DNA from: Myxocyprinus asiaticus
Lineage: Eukaryota; Chordata; Actinopteri; Cypriniformes; Catostomidae
Length of the DNA: 64,000 nt
Assembly (NCBI RefSeq): GCF_019703515.2
Contig: NC_059351.1
Location: forward strand, 22,270,001 to 22,334,000
Direction of reading: 5' to 3'
How positions within the stretch are numbered: position 1 is the first letter of the stretch; the number at the start of each line of letters is the position of its first letter. Below, piece by piece: positions 23,387 to 34,022 of this stretch. The notes under the pieces were generated by a model, which made no database searches, was not told the DNA's origin, and saw only the letters and a program-made list of their open reading frames with translations. Both the position numbers and the translations under genes were made by a program.

Positions 23387-23878
23387 CACTATATGGCCAA
23401 AAGTTTGTGGACACCCCCATCTAATTAACGAATTTGGTTACTCCATTTTTATCTTTATGTAATGGCTTGGGCTTTGTGTGCTTCCAAATTTGTAGCAACT
23501 GTTTGGGGATAGCCTTTTTCTGTTCCAGCATGACAATGCCCATGTGAACAAAGTGAGGTCCATAAAGAAATGGTTTACTGTGTCTGGTGTGGAAGAAATT
23601 GACTGGCCTGCACAAAGCCCAGACCTGAACCCCACTGATCACTTTTGGGGTGAACTGGAACAGCAATTGTAAGTCAGGCTCCATCGACCAACATCAGTTC
23701 CTGACCTCACTGATAGCCTTGTCTGAATGAGAGCAAATCCCTGCAGCCATGTTACTACATACAGTATAGTGGAAAGCCTTCCCAAAAGAGTGGAAGCTGT
23801 TGGGAAATTGATGCCCAAGGTTTTGAAATCAAATGTTCATCAAGCACATATGGTGTCCACAAACTTGGTCATATAGTG
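23387..23878 (+). mobile_element. Miniature Tc1 element with 3' transposase remnant
   Basis: The ends CACTATATGGCCAAAAGTTT and ACTTGGTCATATAGTG are inverted and flanked by TA on both sides (23385-23386, 23879-23880). Inside, plus-strand reading gives LFLFQHDNAHVNKVRSIKKW and [20 protein letters not shown] (about 23513-23645), then ESLPKRVEAV. This is the last third of a Tc1 transposase; the first two-thirds are deleted. The catalytic Glu is Asp here (NPTD instead of NPxE), and there are stops, so it is non-functional. The family is close to the element at 35815-37054. Confidence 0.85.
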
Positions 23879-23951
23879 TACGTAATATATTTTAATAATC
23901 TAGATTATTATATTTATGATATATTAAACTTATTTAAAATGTTATATATAA

Positions 23952-24037
23952 TCTTCATTTGGGGGCCTTTCTCAGCAAATTTTAATATATGCAATAAATT
24001 GTGATAATTTCTATTAATCACCACATCGCGTCATTAC

Positions 24038-24046
<9 letters not shown>
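23952..24046 (+). repeat. Left copy of a direct repeat flanking the foldback element
   Basis: TTGGGGGCCTTTCTCAGCAA through ATATATGCAATAAATTGTGA and CACCACATCGCGTCATTA matches 26174-26270 in the same orientation with scattered differences. A (TA)n run follows. Confidence 0.75.

Positions 24047-24106
<60 letters not shown>
24044..24106. repeat. (TA)n microsatellite
   Basis: About thirty TA units, directly after the left direct repeat. Confidence 0.95.
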
Positions 24107-24108
<2 letters not shown>

Positions 24109-24263
24109 ACAGCCCAAATATATTCATATCTAAAAAAAATAAAATAAAAATAAATAAATAAAAATCTACTATTGGTAAAATAAACCATTTGTCATTTCCA
24201 TTAGCTCTATCCTATACAAAATTGTTTAAATGATTATATCAACGCAGTCTCATGTTGAAATCA

Positions 24264-26157
24264 TAAGAGTACGTACGAGTTAACAAGTTGGCTAAATCGT
24301 ATGATATTGTGCGAGTCGTACGAACGACTTTCTTTGGGCGTCGGCCAACTCTCGTACAGAAGGCATCGCGATATTTAGCTGCAGTTCACCTGTGCTTCTT
24401 CTCGGAGAATAATCTGCCCCACGTCCTAATGTTCAATTTAAAAAAAATAATTCTGTGTTCTTTATAAATCAAACTGACACCACATTCCTGCACTGCATTA
24501 TATCTGTAGGCTGTACATAGGCTATCTTTGTATTCCTAAGCTTTTAATACACGGTAAATGTTGAGGATACAGTGCTTTTACTACAAATACCACATTCAAA
24601 CTAAAATTACTGTGGTAAAACCATGGTAAATGATGAGGATACAGTGCTTTTACTACAAATACCACATTCAAACTAAGATTTCTGTGGTAAAACCATGGTA
24701 ATATATTGAGGATACAGTGCTTTTACTACAAATACCACATTCAAACTATGATTACTGTGGTAAAACCATGGTAAATATTGAGGATACAGTGCTTTTACTA
24801 CAAATACCACATTCAAACTATGATTACTGTGGTAAAACCATTGTAATATATTGAGGATACAGTGCTTTTACTATAAATACCACATTCAAACTAAAATTAC
24901 TGTGTAAAACCATGGTAAATACTGAGGATACAGTGTTTTTACTGCAAATACCACATTCAAACTATGATTACTGTGGTAAAACCATGGTAAATATTGAGGA
25001 TACAGTGCTTTTACTACAAATACCACATCAAACAAAAATTACTGTGGTAAAACCATGGTAAATGATGAGGATACAGTGCTTTTGCTACAAATACCACATT
25101 CAAACTAAGATTTCTGTGGTAAAACCATGGTAATACATTGAGGATACAGTGCTTTTACTACAAATACCATATTCAAACTATGATTACTGTGGTAAAACCA
25201 TGGTAATATATTGAGGATACAGTGCTTTTACTATAAATACCACATTCAAACTAAAATTACTGTGGTAAAACCATGGTACATATTGAGGATACAGTGCTTT
25301 TACTACAAATACCACATTCAAACTATGATTACTGTGGTAAAACCATGGTAAATGATGATACAGTGCTTTTACTACAAATACCACATTCAAACTAAGATTA
25401 CTGTGGTAAAAGCATGGTAATTTTTGAGGTTACAGTGCGTTAACTTCAAATACCACATTCAAACTAAGATTACTGTGGTAAACTCATGGTAAATATTGAG
25501 GTTACAGTGCTTTTACTTCAAATGCCACATTCAAACTAAGATTAATGTAGTAAAACCATGGTAAATGTTGATTTTACAGTGCTTTTACTACAACAGTAAT
25601 TACTAAACACTTGTCTATTATCACTAACTGATGAATATGATAAACTCAAAGATCTCACCTGTATACACCGCGTGCGAGAGTCGCGTCAAAAGCAAAATAC
25701 ATTATGATCAATGAAACTGTCTACTTCAGATGCGTCAAAAAAATAAATAAAATAAATAAATAATAAAATGAAATTGTCTCCACTAAATGCGTCGTGTCAA
25801 CGCGAGATCCTACGTGACGCCGGTAATCTCCCTCACTTTTCAATAGCCAGCTAGATGTGTTAAAAGCTTAGGAATACAAAGACAGCCTATGTACAGCGTA
25901 CAGATATAAAGCAGTGCAGGAATGTGAAGGTGTCAATTTTATTTATAAAGAACACAGAATTATGTTTTCTTAATTGAACATTAGGACGTGGGGCAGATTA
26001 CTCTCCGAGTAGAAGCACAGGTGAACTGCGACTAAATATCACGATGCCTTTTGTACGAGAGTTGGCCGACGCCCAAAGAAAGTATTTCATACTCGTTCGA
26101 GCCAACTCGCACAATATCATATGATTTAGCCAACTGGTTAACTCGTACGTACTCTTA
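24264..26157. mobile_element. Foldback element with about 290-bp arms and a tandem-repeat core
   Basis: The left arm (24264-24552) starts TAAGAGTACGTACGAGTTAA. The right arm (25857-26157) ends TTAACTCGTACGTACTCTTA, its reverse complement. The pairing continues through CAACTCTCGTACA / TGTACGAGAGTTG, CTGCCCCACGTCCTAATGTT / AACATTAGGACGTGGGGCAG and GTATTCCTAAGCTTTTAA / TTAAAAGCTTAGGAATAC. A TA dinucleotide is present at both tips. The core is a 72-bp tandem array. There is no transposase, so movement would need an enzyme in trans. The superfamily is unresolved. Confidence 0.9.
24553..25600. repeat. 72-bp tandem array, about 15 units
   Basis: Units contain TACTACAAATACCACATTCA, CTGTGGTAAAACCATGGTAA and TTGAGGATACAGTGCTTTTA. 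The spacing between successive GATACAGTGC blocks is 72-73 bp. Fifteen units can be counted, the last three being more diverged. The minus-strand frame at 25184-25390 (repeated NVVFVVKALY) is only the array read as protein. Confidence 0.95.
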
Positions 26158-26173
26158 ATAAATGCGTACTAAA

Positions 26174-26270
26174 TTATCTTTATTTGGGGGCCTTTCTCAG
26201 AAAATATTAATATATGCGATTAATTGTGATTATTTCGATTAATTAATCGCCACATCACATCATTAACTTT
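26174..26270 (+). repeat. Right copy of the direct repeat flanking the foldback element
   Basis: TTGGGGGCCTTTCTCAGAAA, ATATATGCGATTAATTGTGA and CGCCACATCACATCATTAAC repeat 23952-24046 in direct orientation. The two copies are about 2.2 kb apart and enclose the TA run and the foldback element. Confidence 0.75.
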
Positions 26271-27245
26271 TTTTTATTTTTATTAAACACTTTAATCGAT
26301 TGAAAGTATACATTCAGATTTCTAACTACCCTAATTCTAACCTATCCAAATGTCAGGATATACAGATATAGATTAAAAGACGTATATTTAGATTAGTAAA
26401 ACAAACAAGGCATTCTGAGCTTAGAATATCATCCAATGCAAACTGATCCAGTGTTGTTTTCTTCTGTTCCATGCCTGCCTTCCTCTAATGATGATTGTAT
26501 TATGCTAAATAAATGGCTGACTGTACTCAACTAGCCAACATCAGCATTATTAGATGGATCTCAGCTGAAGTTAATGCGCCCTGCCATGCCAGGTGAAGTC
26601 ATACATGCAGAATAAGCAAGAGATAATTTTTAAGGCCATCAACACAGAAAAATTAAAAAGATATTCTTTCAGTATAAAATGAATAGAGTGGGTGCCTAAT
26701 ACGATTGCATTACTGTGAGTAATAGCATCAGGTGGTATTCCATTAAAATTGCCATATTGTAGATTACATTTTATAGCATTTTATTGTGTGTGTGTGTGTG
26801 TGTGTGTGTGCAATAGTGCAGTAAGTGGACTAAAGTAAAAAGGAAAACAATAAAATGTTTTTTTTATTAAAAAACAAGTAGGTGTGTTTGTGTGTGTGTG
26901 TTTCCAAGCAGTTTGCACCTACTGAGTGATCCTTTATTTGGCTAAATCTACAACCATATTACCATTTATTTCATCCATTTTACCAATTGTAAACTTCCAA
27001 TTTCCAAATAGTTATTTACTTTTTCAGGACCTCTTCCACCCTCTCTCTGTCCCTTTGCTACTGTACCTTTAAGAATTCAATATGTAAATTACCTTTATGA
27101 TATGTTGTTCATCAGGACTAAATACTGATACATAAATACTATTAAACTGAGCTTATGGTTGTGACGTCAACACCGTTAGAGATGTGTGTGTCGTTCTGTA
27201 TCATTTCCCGCTTTCCACAGATGCTTCCCCTTGGTTGTTTCCATT
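26271..27245. other. Spacer with (TG)n at 26785-26812
   Basis: No gene recognised. A (TG)14 run lies at 26785-26812 and a shorter GT-rich run at about 26882-26901. Confidence 0.45.
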
Positions 27246-27501
27246 GGAAATCAGAATCAGCTTTATTGCCAAGTATGTTTACACATACAAGGAATTTGTC
27301 TTGGTGACAGGAGCTTCCAGTGTACAATAATACAAAAACAATACAAAAACAGCAGTAAGACACAGATAATAATAAAAAATAATTATACACATACGTACAT
27401 ACACAGACACACACATACATACATAGACACACACATACACATACGTAGTGCAATCTAATACAAATCTATTATCTGTTATGTACAGTGCAAATACAAATCT
27501 G

Positions 27502-28750
27502 TCATGTACAGTGCAAATGTTTTTTTTTTTTTTTTTTTTTTTTTTTCAGAGGAATGAAATGGCAGAAGAGGTTGGATGTGTTGGATAAATATAAAAAAAG
27601 ACTAAACTGTGTATTGCACATAGTAGTATGCTGAGAACCAATAATCCTCTCAGCAGTCCGAATTGTCCTTTGTAGTCTTCTGATGTCTGATTTCGTAGCT
27701 GAACCAAACCAGACAGTTATTGAAGTGCAGAGGACAGACTCAATGACCGCTGAGTAGAACTGTATCAGCAGCGCCTGCGGCAGGTTGAACTTCCTCAGCT
27801 GGCGAAGGAAGTACAAACTCTGCTGGGCCTTTTTCACAATGGAGTCAATGTGTGTCTCCCACTTCAGGTCCTGTGAGATGGTAGCGCCCAGGAACTTGAA
27901 TGACTCCACTGCTGCCACAGTGCTGTTTAGAATGGTGAGGGGGGTCAGTGTTGGGGTGTTCTTCCTAAAGCATGTTCAGCTCAAGGTTGTTTTGACTGCA
28001 CCAGACAGCCAGCTGTTCAACCTCCCTTCTGTATGCAGACTCATCGTCATCTCGGATGAGGCCGATGACAGTGGTGTCGTTTGCAAACTTCAGGAGCTTG
28101 ACAGTGGGGTCCTTGGTGATGCAGTCATTGGTGTAGAGGGAGAAGAGTAGTGGGGAGAGCACACATCCCTGGGGGGCACCAGTGCTGATTGTACAGGTGC
28201 TGGAAGTGAGTTTCCCCTGTCTCACAAGCTGCTGCCTGTACGTCAGAAAGCTGGTAATCCACTGACAGACATGGGAACAGAGAGTTGGTGTAATTTATTC
28301 TGGAGTATAGCTGGGATGATGGTGTTGAAAACCGAACTGAAGTCCACAAAAAGGATCCTTGCATATGTCCCTGGTCTGTCCAGATGTTGCAGGGTATGAT
28401 GCAATCCCATGCTGACTGCATCTTCCACAGACCTGTTTGCTCGATAAGCAAATTGAAGGGGATCTAGAAAGGGTCCAGTGATGTTCTTCAGGTGGGCCAA
28501 CACCAGTCTCTCAAATGATTTCATGACCACAGATGTCAGGTCCTGTGATTTTTGGTTTCTTTGGGACAGGAATAATGATTGAGTGTTTGAAGCAGCATGG
28601 GACTTCACACTGCTCTATTGAAGATCTGTGTGAAGATGGGGGCCAGCTGGTTAGCACAGGATCGAAGACACGCTGGTGAGACGCCATCTGGGCCTGAAGC
28701 TTTCCTTGTCTTTTGTTTCCGAAAGACGCGACACACATCATCTTCACAGA
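27502..28750 (-). pseudogene. L2 ORF2, reverse transcriptase and C-terminal part
   Basis: RT blocks appear in alternating frames: KTRKASGPDGVSPACLRSCA (28660-28720), CFKHSIIIPVPKK, then [20 protein letters not shown] (28115-28175), VKLLKFANDTTVIGLI and SFKFLGATISQDLKWETHID. A C-terminal IRRLQRTIRTAERIIG follows. The catalytic FADD is FAND (AAC codon 28079-28081). At least three frameshifts or stops break the frame between 28240 and 28750. In an intact LINE this enzyme copies the RNA at the nicked target. Confidence 0.85.
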
Positions 28751-28752
28751 TC

Positions 28753-29890
28753 TTAAGTGCAGGTTGAGTAGAGGAGGGGGGTTGCAGGAGGTGTTGGTGT
28801 TTGTGTGAAGTGAAGGTCAGAGTGGGTGTGGGGTGTGAGATTGGGCCTTTCAAATCTGCAGAAGAACACATTCATGTTGTCAGCCAGTTGTTGGTCCACC
28901 ACAGGACTCGGGGTAGGAGTCCTGTAATTTGTGAGTTGTTTCATGCCACTCCACACTGATGCAGGGTCGTTAGCTGAAAACTTGTTTTTAAGCTTCTCAG
29001 AGTATCTTCTTTTAGCCACTCTGATTTCCTTGTTCAGTGTGTTCCTGGCCTGATTGTACAAGACTTTATCCCCACCCCTGTAAGCATCCTCTTTGGCCTG
29101 ACGAAGCTGCCTGAGCTCTGCTGTAAACCACGGTTTGTCATTGTTAAATGTTAAATAAGTCCTAGTAGGAATGTACATATCCTCACAGAAACTGATATAT
29201 GATGCAACAGTATCTTTGAGCTCGTCCAGGTTTGTGGCTGCAGCCTCAAAAACACTCCAATCCATGCAATTGAAGTAGGCTTGTAGTTCCCGCTCTGCTT
29301 CATTGGTCCATCTCTTTACAGTTCTTACTACTGGCTTGGTTGATTTTAATTTTCTGCCTGTAGGTTGGAAGATGAACCAGGCAGTGATCAGAGAGTCCCA
29401 AAGCTGCTCTAGGGACAGAGCAATGATCCAGTATGTTCCTGTTTCTGGTTGGGCACGTAATGTGCTGTTTGTATTTGGGCAGTTCACGTGTGAGATTTGC
29501 TTTGTTAAAATACCCAAGAATAATAATAACTGAGTCTGGGTATTGTTGTTCCGTGTCTGTGATTTGATCAGCCAGCTGTTGCAGCGCTGTGTTCACACAC
29601 GTGTTTGGCGCAATATAGACACACTCACCAGAATAAACGAGGAAAACTCCCGCGGCAAGTAGAAGGGCTTACGGTTAATAAAGAGCACTTCCAAATTAGG
29701 ACAGCACATCCTCTTTAACGTTGTTACATCTGTACACCAACATTCAATGATATAAAAGCATGTTCCACCGAGACGCAATCTGTTCTGAACAGCTGGAAGC
29801 CCGGCAGATGTAACGCACTGTCTGGAATGGCTTCACTCAGCCATGTGTCTGTGAAGCACAAGGCAGCAGAGGTTGAAAAGTTGAAAATCG
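28753..29890 (-). pseudogene. L2 ORF2, endonuclease and linker part
   Basis: The endonuclease part is readable as SFILVSV (near 29610), VNTALQQLADQITDTEQQYP, then IIILGYFNKANL at about 29495-29530 and LGLSDHCLVHLPTYRQ near 29380. The conserved GDFN motif reads GYFN (codon 29510-29512), so the catalytic or structural Asp is lost. The linker follows (PWFTAELRQLRQAKEDAYRG, RRYSEKLKNKFSANDPASVW) with frame changes near 29300-29400. The function in an intact element is first-strand nicking of target DNA before reverse transcription. Confidence 0.8.
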
Positions 29891-29895
29891 CCTAT

Positions 29896-30607
29896 GATGT
29901 CACCATATCCTCCACCAATCCTGACAGACCGTCCAGTTTAAAACCACACCAAAACCCATTCGCTTCAGCGTTTTGCTGTACCTAGGCTATTCATTTGTTC
30001 ATTGCTAGCCTATTTTTTTCCAAACCATTAATTTTGTTTGTTATTGTACATCTGCGATATTGTTTCCTTGTCTCATTTTCGTTATTAGGTTTATGTTTGG
30101 CCCGACTTTCGTTATTTTTGTTTATTACGGGGAGAAATGGACAGGTAAGCAGGACACGTGATGTACACTGTGCACACGTAAGTTTTAGACACTGTATTGA
30201 CACACTAGGTAAGGAGCGAGTGCCACCCACTGTACATTTTGTGTTTTTGGAAAGATAAAGTAGATTAGGTAGGGCGTCTCAGAAGCTGAAGATCTTGTAA
30301 TCTTTTGTTTTCTAGTCAGACTACAGGTTTAAGTTAGAGTGTGTTTTGTTTTGTTTATTTCATTTGTTTGGCACCTCTCACGTCCCTTTTCCCCCTCTCT
30401 GTGTGTCTTGGTAAATACAAGGTATTGTAAATACTGTACATATTTTCATTTCACCGTTGCACCTTGCACACACCACTTAAATTGTACATAATAAACCACT
30501 TGATTATTGCACCATATTTTCCCTCGTTTGTTGTCATTTGTTCCAGCACACAAATAATGTTTATTTTTATAATTTATTTTAATTTTTAAATTCACAAACT
30601 GACTGTT
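29896..30607. other. Spacer
   Basis: No gene recognised. The block CATTTGTTCCAGCACACAAA (30534-30553) recurs as CATTTGTTCCAGCACATAAA at about 30818, on the other side of a Tc1 scrap and a microsatellite, suggesting a local duplication. Confidence 0.4.
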
Positions 30608-30702
30608 CTCTTGCTGCCTAATACATCCCACCCCTTGACAGGTGATAATGAATGTTATTCACTTCACCTGTCAGTGGTTTTAATGTTATTGGCTGATCAC
30701 TG
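30608..30702. mobile_element. Tc1/mariner end fragment
   Basis: TGCCTAATACATCCCACCCC ... CACTTCACCTGTCAGTGGTT ... ATGTTATTGGCTGATCA resembles the terminal region of a fish Tc1/mariner family whose end reads CAGCCATAACATTA on the other strand. Only about 95 bp remain. The end merges into a GT/TA/CA microsatellite. Confidence 0.5.
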
Positions 30703-30716
30703 TGTGTGTGTATGTG

Positions 30717-30795
<79 letters not shown>
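30700..30795. repeat. Compound GT/TA/CA microsatellite
   Basis: Short (TG)n, (TA)n from about 30722 to 30747 and (CA)n to about 30795. Confidence 0.95.
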
Positions 30796-30797
<2 letters not shown>

Positions 30798-31000
30798 GAT
30801 ATCTTATGTCAATCTGTCATTTGTTCCAGCACATAAATAATTTTTAATAACTATATTTATTGTTACACCCTTACACTCCTAGACCATCCTGTGGTCATAA
30901 CAACCACCAAGATGTAAGTCCTATCATTTTTTGTGGCTCAGTTTTAATAAATGTTCTCTGTGGACTGGAGAGGGAGCTTTGTGTCGTGAATGTTAGAGTA

Positions 31001-32581
31001 CAGGTGCATCTCAATAAATTAGAATGTCGTGGAAAAGTTCATTTATTTCAGTAATTCAACTCAAATTGTGAAACTCGTGTATTAAATAAATTCAATGCAC
31101 ACAGACTGAAGTAGTTTAAGTCTTTGGTTCTTTTAATTGTGATGATTTTGGCTCACATTTAACAAAAACCCACCAATTCACTATCTCAAAAAATTAGACT
31201 ACAGCATAAGACCAATAAAAAAAAATTTAGTGAATTGTTGGCCTTCTGAAAAGTATGTTCATTTACTGTATATGTACTCAATACGTGGTAGGGGCTCCTT
31301 TTGCTTTAATTACTGCCTCAATTCGGCGTGGCATGGAGGTGATCAGTTTGTGGCACTGCTGAGGTGGTATGGAAGCCCAGGTTTCTTTGACAGTGGCCTT
31401 CAGCTCATCTGCATTTTTTGGTCTCTTGTTCCTCATTTTCCTCTTGACAATACCCCATAGATTCTCTATGGGGTTCAGGTCTGGTGAGTTTGCTGGCCAG
31501 TCAAGCACACCAACACCATGGTCATTTAACCAACTTTTGGTGCTTTTGGCAGTGTGGGCAGGTGCCAAATCCTGCTGGAAAATGAAATCAGCATCGTTAA
31601 AAAGCTGGTCAGCAGAAGGAAGCATGAAGTGCTCCAGAATTTCTTGGTAAACGGGTGCAGTGACTTTGGTTTTCAAAAAACACAATGGACCAACACCAGC
31701 AGATGACATTGCACCACAAATCATCACAGACTGTGGAAACTTAACACTGGACTTCAAGCAACTTGGGCTATGAGCTTCTCCACCCTTCCTCCAGACTCTA
31801 GGACCTTGGTTTCCAAATGAAATACAAAACTTGCTCTCATCTGAAAAGAGGACTTTGGAACACTGGGCAACAGTCCAGTTCTTCTTCTCCTTAGCCCAGG
31901 TAAGACGCCTCTGACATTGTCTGTGGTTCAGGAGTGGCTTAACAAGAGGAATACAACAACTGTAGCCAAATTCCTTGACACGTCTGTGTGTGGTGGCTCT
32001 TGATGCCTTGACCCCAGCCTCAGTCCATTCCTTGTGAAGTTCACCCAAATTCTTGAATCGATTTTGCTTGACAATTCTCATAAGGCTGCGGTTCTCTCGG
32101 TTGGTTGTGCATCTTTTTCTTCCACACTTTTTCCTTCCACTCAACTTTCTGTTAACATGCTTGGATACAGCACTCTGTGAACAGCCAGCTTCTTTGGCAA
32201 TGAATGTTTGTGGCTTACCCTCCTTGTGAAGGGTGTCAATGATTGTCTTCTGGACAACTGTCAGATCAGCAGTCTTCCCCATGATTGTGTAGCCTAGTGA
32301 ACCAAACTGAGAGACCATTTTGAAGGCTCAGGAAACCTTTGCAGGTGTTTTGAGTTGATTAGCTGATTGGCATGTCACCATATTCTAATTTTTTGAGATA
32401 GTGAATTGGTGGGTTTTTGTTAAATGTGAGCCAAAATCATCACAATTAAAAGAACCAAAGACTTAAACTACTTCAGTCTGTGTGCATTGAATTTATTTAA
32501 TACACGAGTTTCACAATTTGAGTTGAATTACTGAAATAAATGAACTTTTCCACGACATTCTAATTTATTGAGATGCACCTG
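31001..32581 (-). mobile_element. Tc1 element, family I copy 1 (complete)
   Basis: Both ends read CAGGTGCATCTCAATAAATT inward and are flanked by TA (30999-31000 and 32582-32583), the Tc1/mariner target duplication. The inverted terminal repeats extend about 200 bp. They include GAATGTCGTGGAAAAGTTCA, CAAATTGTGAAACTCGTGTA and CCCACCAATTCACTATCTCA with their complements near 32398-32575. The element is 1581 bp and encodes one transposase on the minus strand. Two near-identical copies lie at 44294 and 56104. Confidence 0.97.
31278..32318 (-). CDS. Tc1 transposase, intact frame (DD34E)
   Basis: This 346-residue open frame is a full Tc1-type transposase, a nuclear enzyme that excises and integrates the element at TA. 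The likely true start is Met13 (MGKTADLT, codon at 32280-32282), giving 334 residues, the usual length. Residues 21-60 form the first helix-turn-helix (FIAKEAGCSQSAVSKHV), GRKKCGRKR (61-69) is a basic AT-hook/nuclear-signal-like link, and a second helix-turn-helix follows to about 120. The catalytic triad is D160 (FSDES), D250 (FQQDLAPAHT) and E285 (LNPIENLW), with 34 residues between the last two. Residue 201 is Cys where copies 2 and 3 have Trp, so activity is uncertain. Confidence 0.93.
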   Translation of the reverse strand: MVSQFGSLGYTIMGKTADLTVVQKTIIDTLHKEGKPQTFIAKEAGCSQSAVSKHVNRKLSGRKKCGRKRCTTNRENRSLMRIVKQNRFKNLGELHKEWTEAGVKASRATTHRRVKEFGYSCCIPLVKPLLNHRQCQRRLTWAKEKKNWTVAQCSKVLFSDESKFCISFGNQGPRVWRKGGEAHSPSCLKSSVKFPQSVMICGAMSSAGVGPLCFLKTKVTAPVYQEILEHFMLPSADQLFNDADFIFQQDLAPAHTAKSTKSWLNDHGVGVLDWPANSPDLNPIENLWGIVKRKMRNKRPKNADELKATVKETWASIPPQQCHKLITSMPRRIEAVIKAKGAPTTY

Positions 32582-33960
32582 TATGTCAAACTCATTGAAC
32601 TTGTTTAGAAGAGCGAGAAAATTAACCTTTAAAGCGCTATTTGGAATATATCCAAAAGAAGCACATTGTTTACAAGAAACAACATATATTGGCTGTACTG
32701 AGTTAGACACTCGCTGCAATTTCTCTTGATCAGATGTGTGTTATATAGCAGAAGAATGAGCATACGTAAATGATAAAACAAAAAAAAAGACTACAGTGTG
32801 AACTGTGCAGTGACATGTTATGTTGTTAAGTGACAGGTGACAGTTTGACAGGATTTAACATAGATGAGCATATATGACATGCAGCAGTGCACAGCAACTT
32901 TAAGAAGGCGCTAACAAGCTCATGCTTCAACTGTGTAACACCCGCGAGGAGAAAGACTGTTTTTTTGTTGCATATCTAATTCAATTCAATTCGATACTTT
33001 GCGGTTGTCATTGAACTTCATTTAGCACCCATTAACCTGTATCACAAAACAGAGCTATTAAAGAAGTTATGATTGCGATAATCAACAACTGAAAGTGAAA
33101 GTTTCATTGAACTGGGGAAAATGAAATCTAATAGTTATGTGATAATTATTCATTATGCTGTATAACAATCATAATTGTGATTTTTTTTATTTTTTTTATT
33201 CGCCCTATGGTATCATGCCACATGTTAACCCAAAATTGAAGAAACAATGTTTGTGTGTGTGATTTATACAGTAATATTAACTAAAGCTCTCAAAATCAAA
33301 CTTTCCTTTGTGACAAGTTTCTTTGACAATCAGTCCTTGAATCTTTTCAGCCCAGTTCAAGGAATCCATTTGAATAGTCAAATAAACTGTATTTCATATA
33401 GACAAAAAAAATAAATAAAAATAATTAAATCCAAGAGATTTCACTTTTAATTTAAAGCTGCTTGGATTTGCGCTACAGATTCATTTGTACCAGCAGAAAG
33501 GTAATTTATCTAGGTAATGCATCAAAGAGATAAAGACGACAAAAATACTGTAGCAGAGATGATAGAAAGATGTAGGCTGTACAGTAGAAAAGTGGGTGAT
33601 GTAATTAGCGTGGGATGTAAACAAAGAATGAAAATGAGGGATGTTGTGGGAGGAAGAACAGAAGAAGAGTGCAAGATACAGAAGTGAAAGAGGGTTTATA
33701 TGGTAATTCTGGATTATAATTACCTGAACATCTGTCTGTAAGGTGCATACACCTGTACATGTTTCGCAAAGCATAAAGGTGACTTTCACGAGAAAATATT
33801 AAGTCCGTGTTTCTTTCTCAGAGTGTGAGAACATTTGCACTTGTCTGTGTTGGTTATGCTTTGCTGATACACAGCAAAAAAAAAAATATTTCTAGTTTTC
33901 TAGTAAAAATATCTAAACATCTTGAGCAGCAAAATAGCATTCAGTCTTGACTACAATCCT
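32582..33960. other. AT-rich spacer
   Basis: No supported gene or element; the frames at 32528-32719 and 33481-33789 show no domain. Confidence 0.4.
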
Positions 33961-33991
33961 AAAACACAGAAATCCGTATATACATACACAC

Positions 33992-34022
<31 letters not shown>
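33961..34022. repeat. (CA)n/(TACA)n microsatellite
   Basis: TACA and CA units run directly into the terminal CAGGG of the MITE starting at 34023. Confidence 0.9.

Larger units (their letters stand above)
27247..29895 (-). mobile_element. L2-type LINE, 5'-truncated
   Basis: The minus strand carries, from high to low coordinates, an AP-endonuclease-like domain, a linker, a reverse transcriptase and a C-terminal region. Then come an A-run (T-run on plus at 27521-27546), ACAT-rich simple repeats and the 3' block ending near 27247 (AATCAGAATCAGCTTTATTG on plus). Domain order and wording match fish L2 (LINE2/jockey-superfamily) elements. The 5' start is not clear; similarity fades near 29895. Confidence 0.85.

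Noticed and set aside
25184..25390. 68-codon frame with repeated NVVFVVKALY
   Set aside because: It is the 72-bp tandem array read as protein.
24553..25600. Regular repeats that might suggest a CRISPR array
   Set aside because: The units are contiguous 72-bp repeats without unique spacers, in a eukaryotic genome, inside a foldback element.
31230..31650. Plus-strand frames opposite the Tc1 transposase (also at 44526-44946 and 56337-56751)
   Set aside because: Antisense shadows of the transposase gene, repeated in all three copies because the element is repeated.
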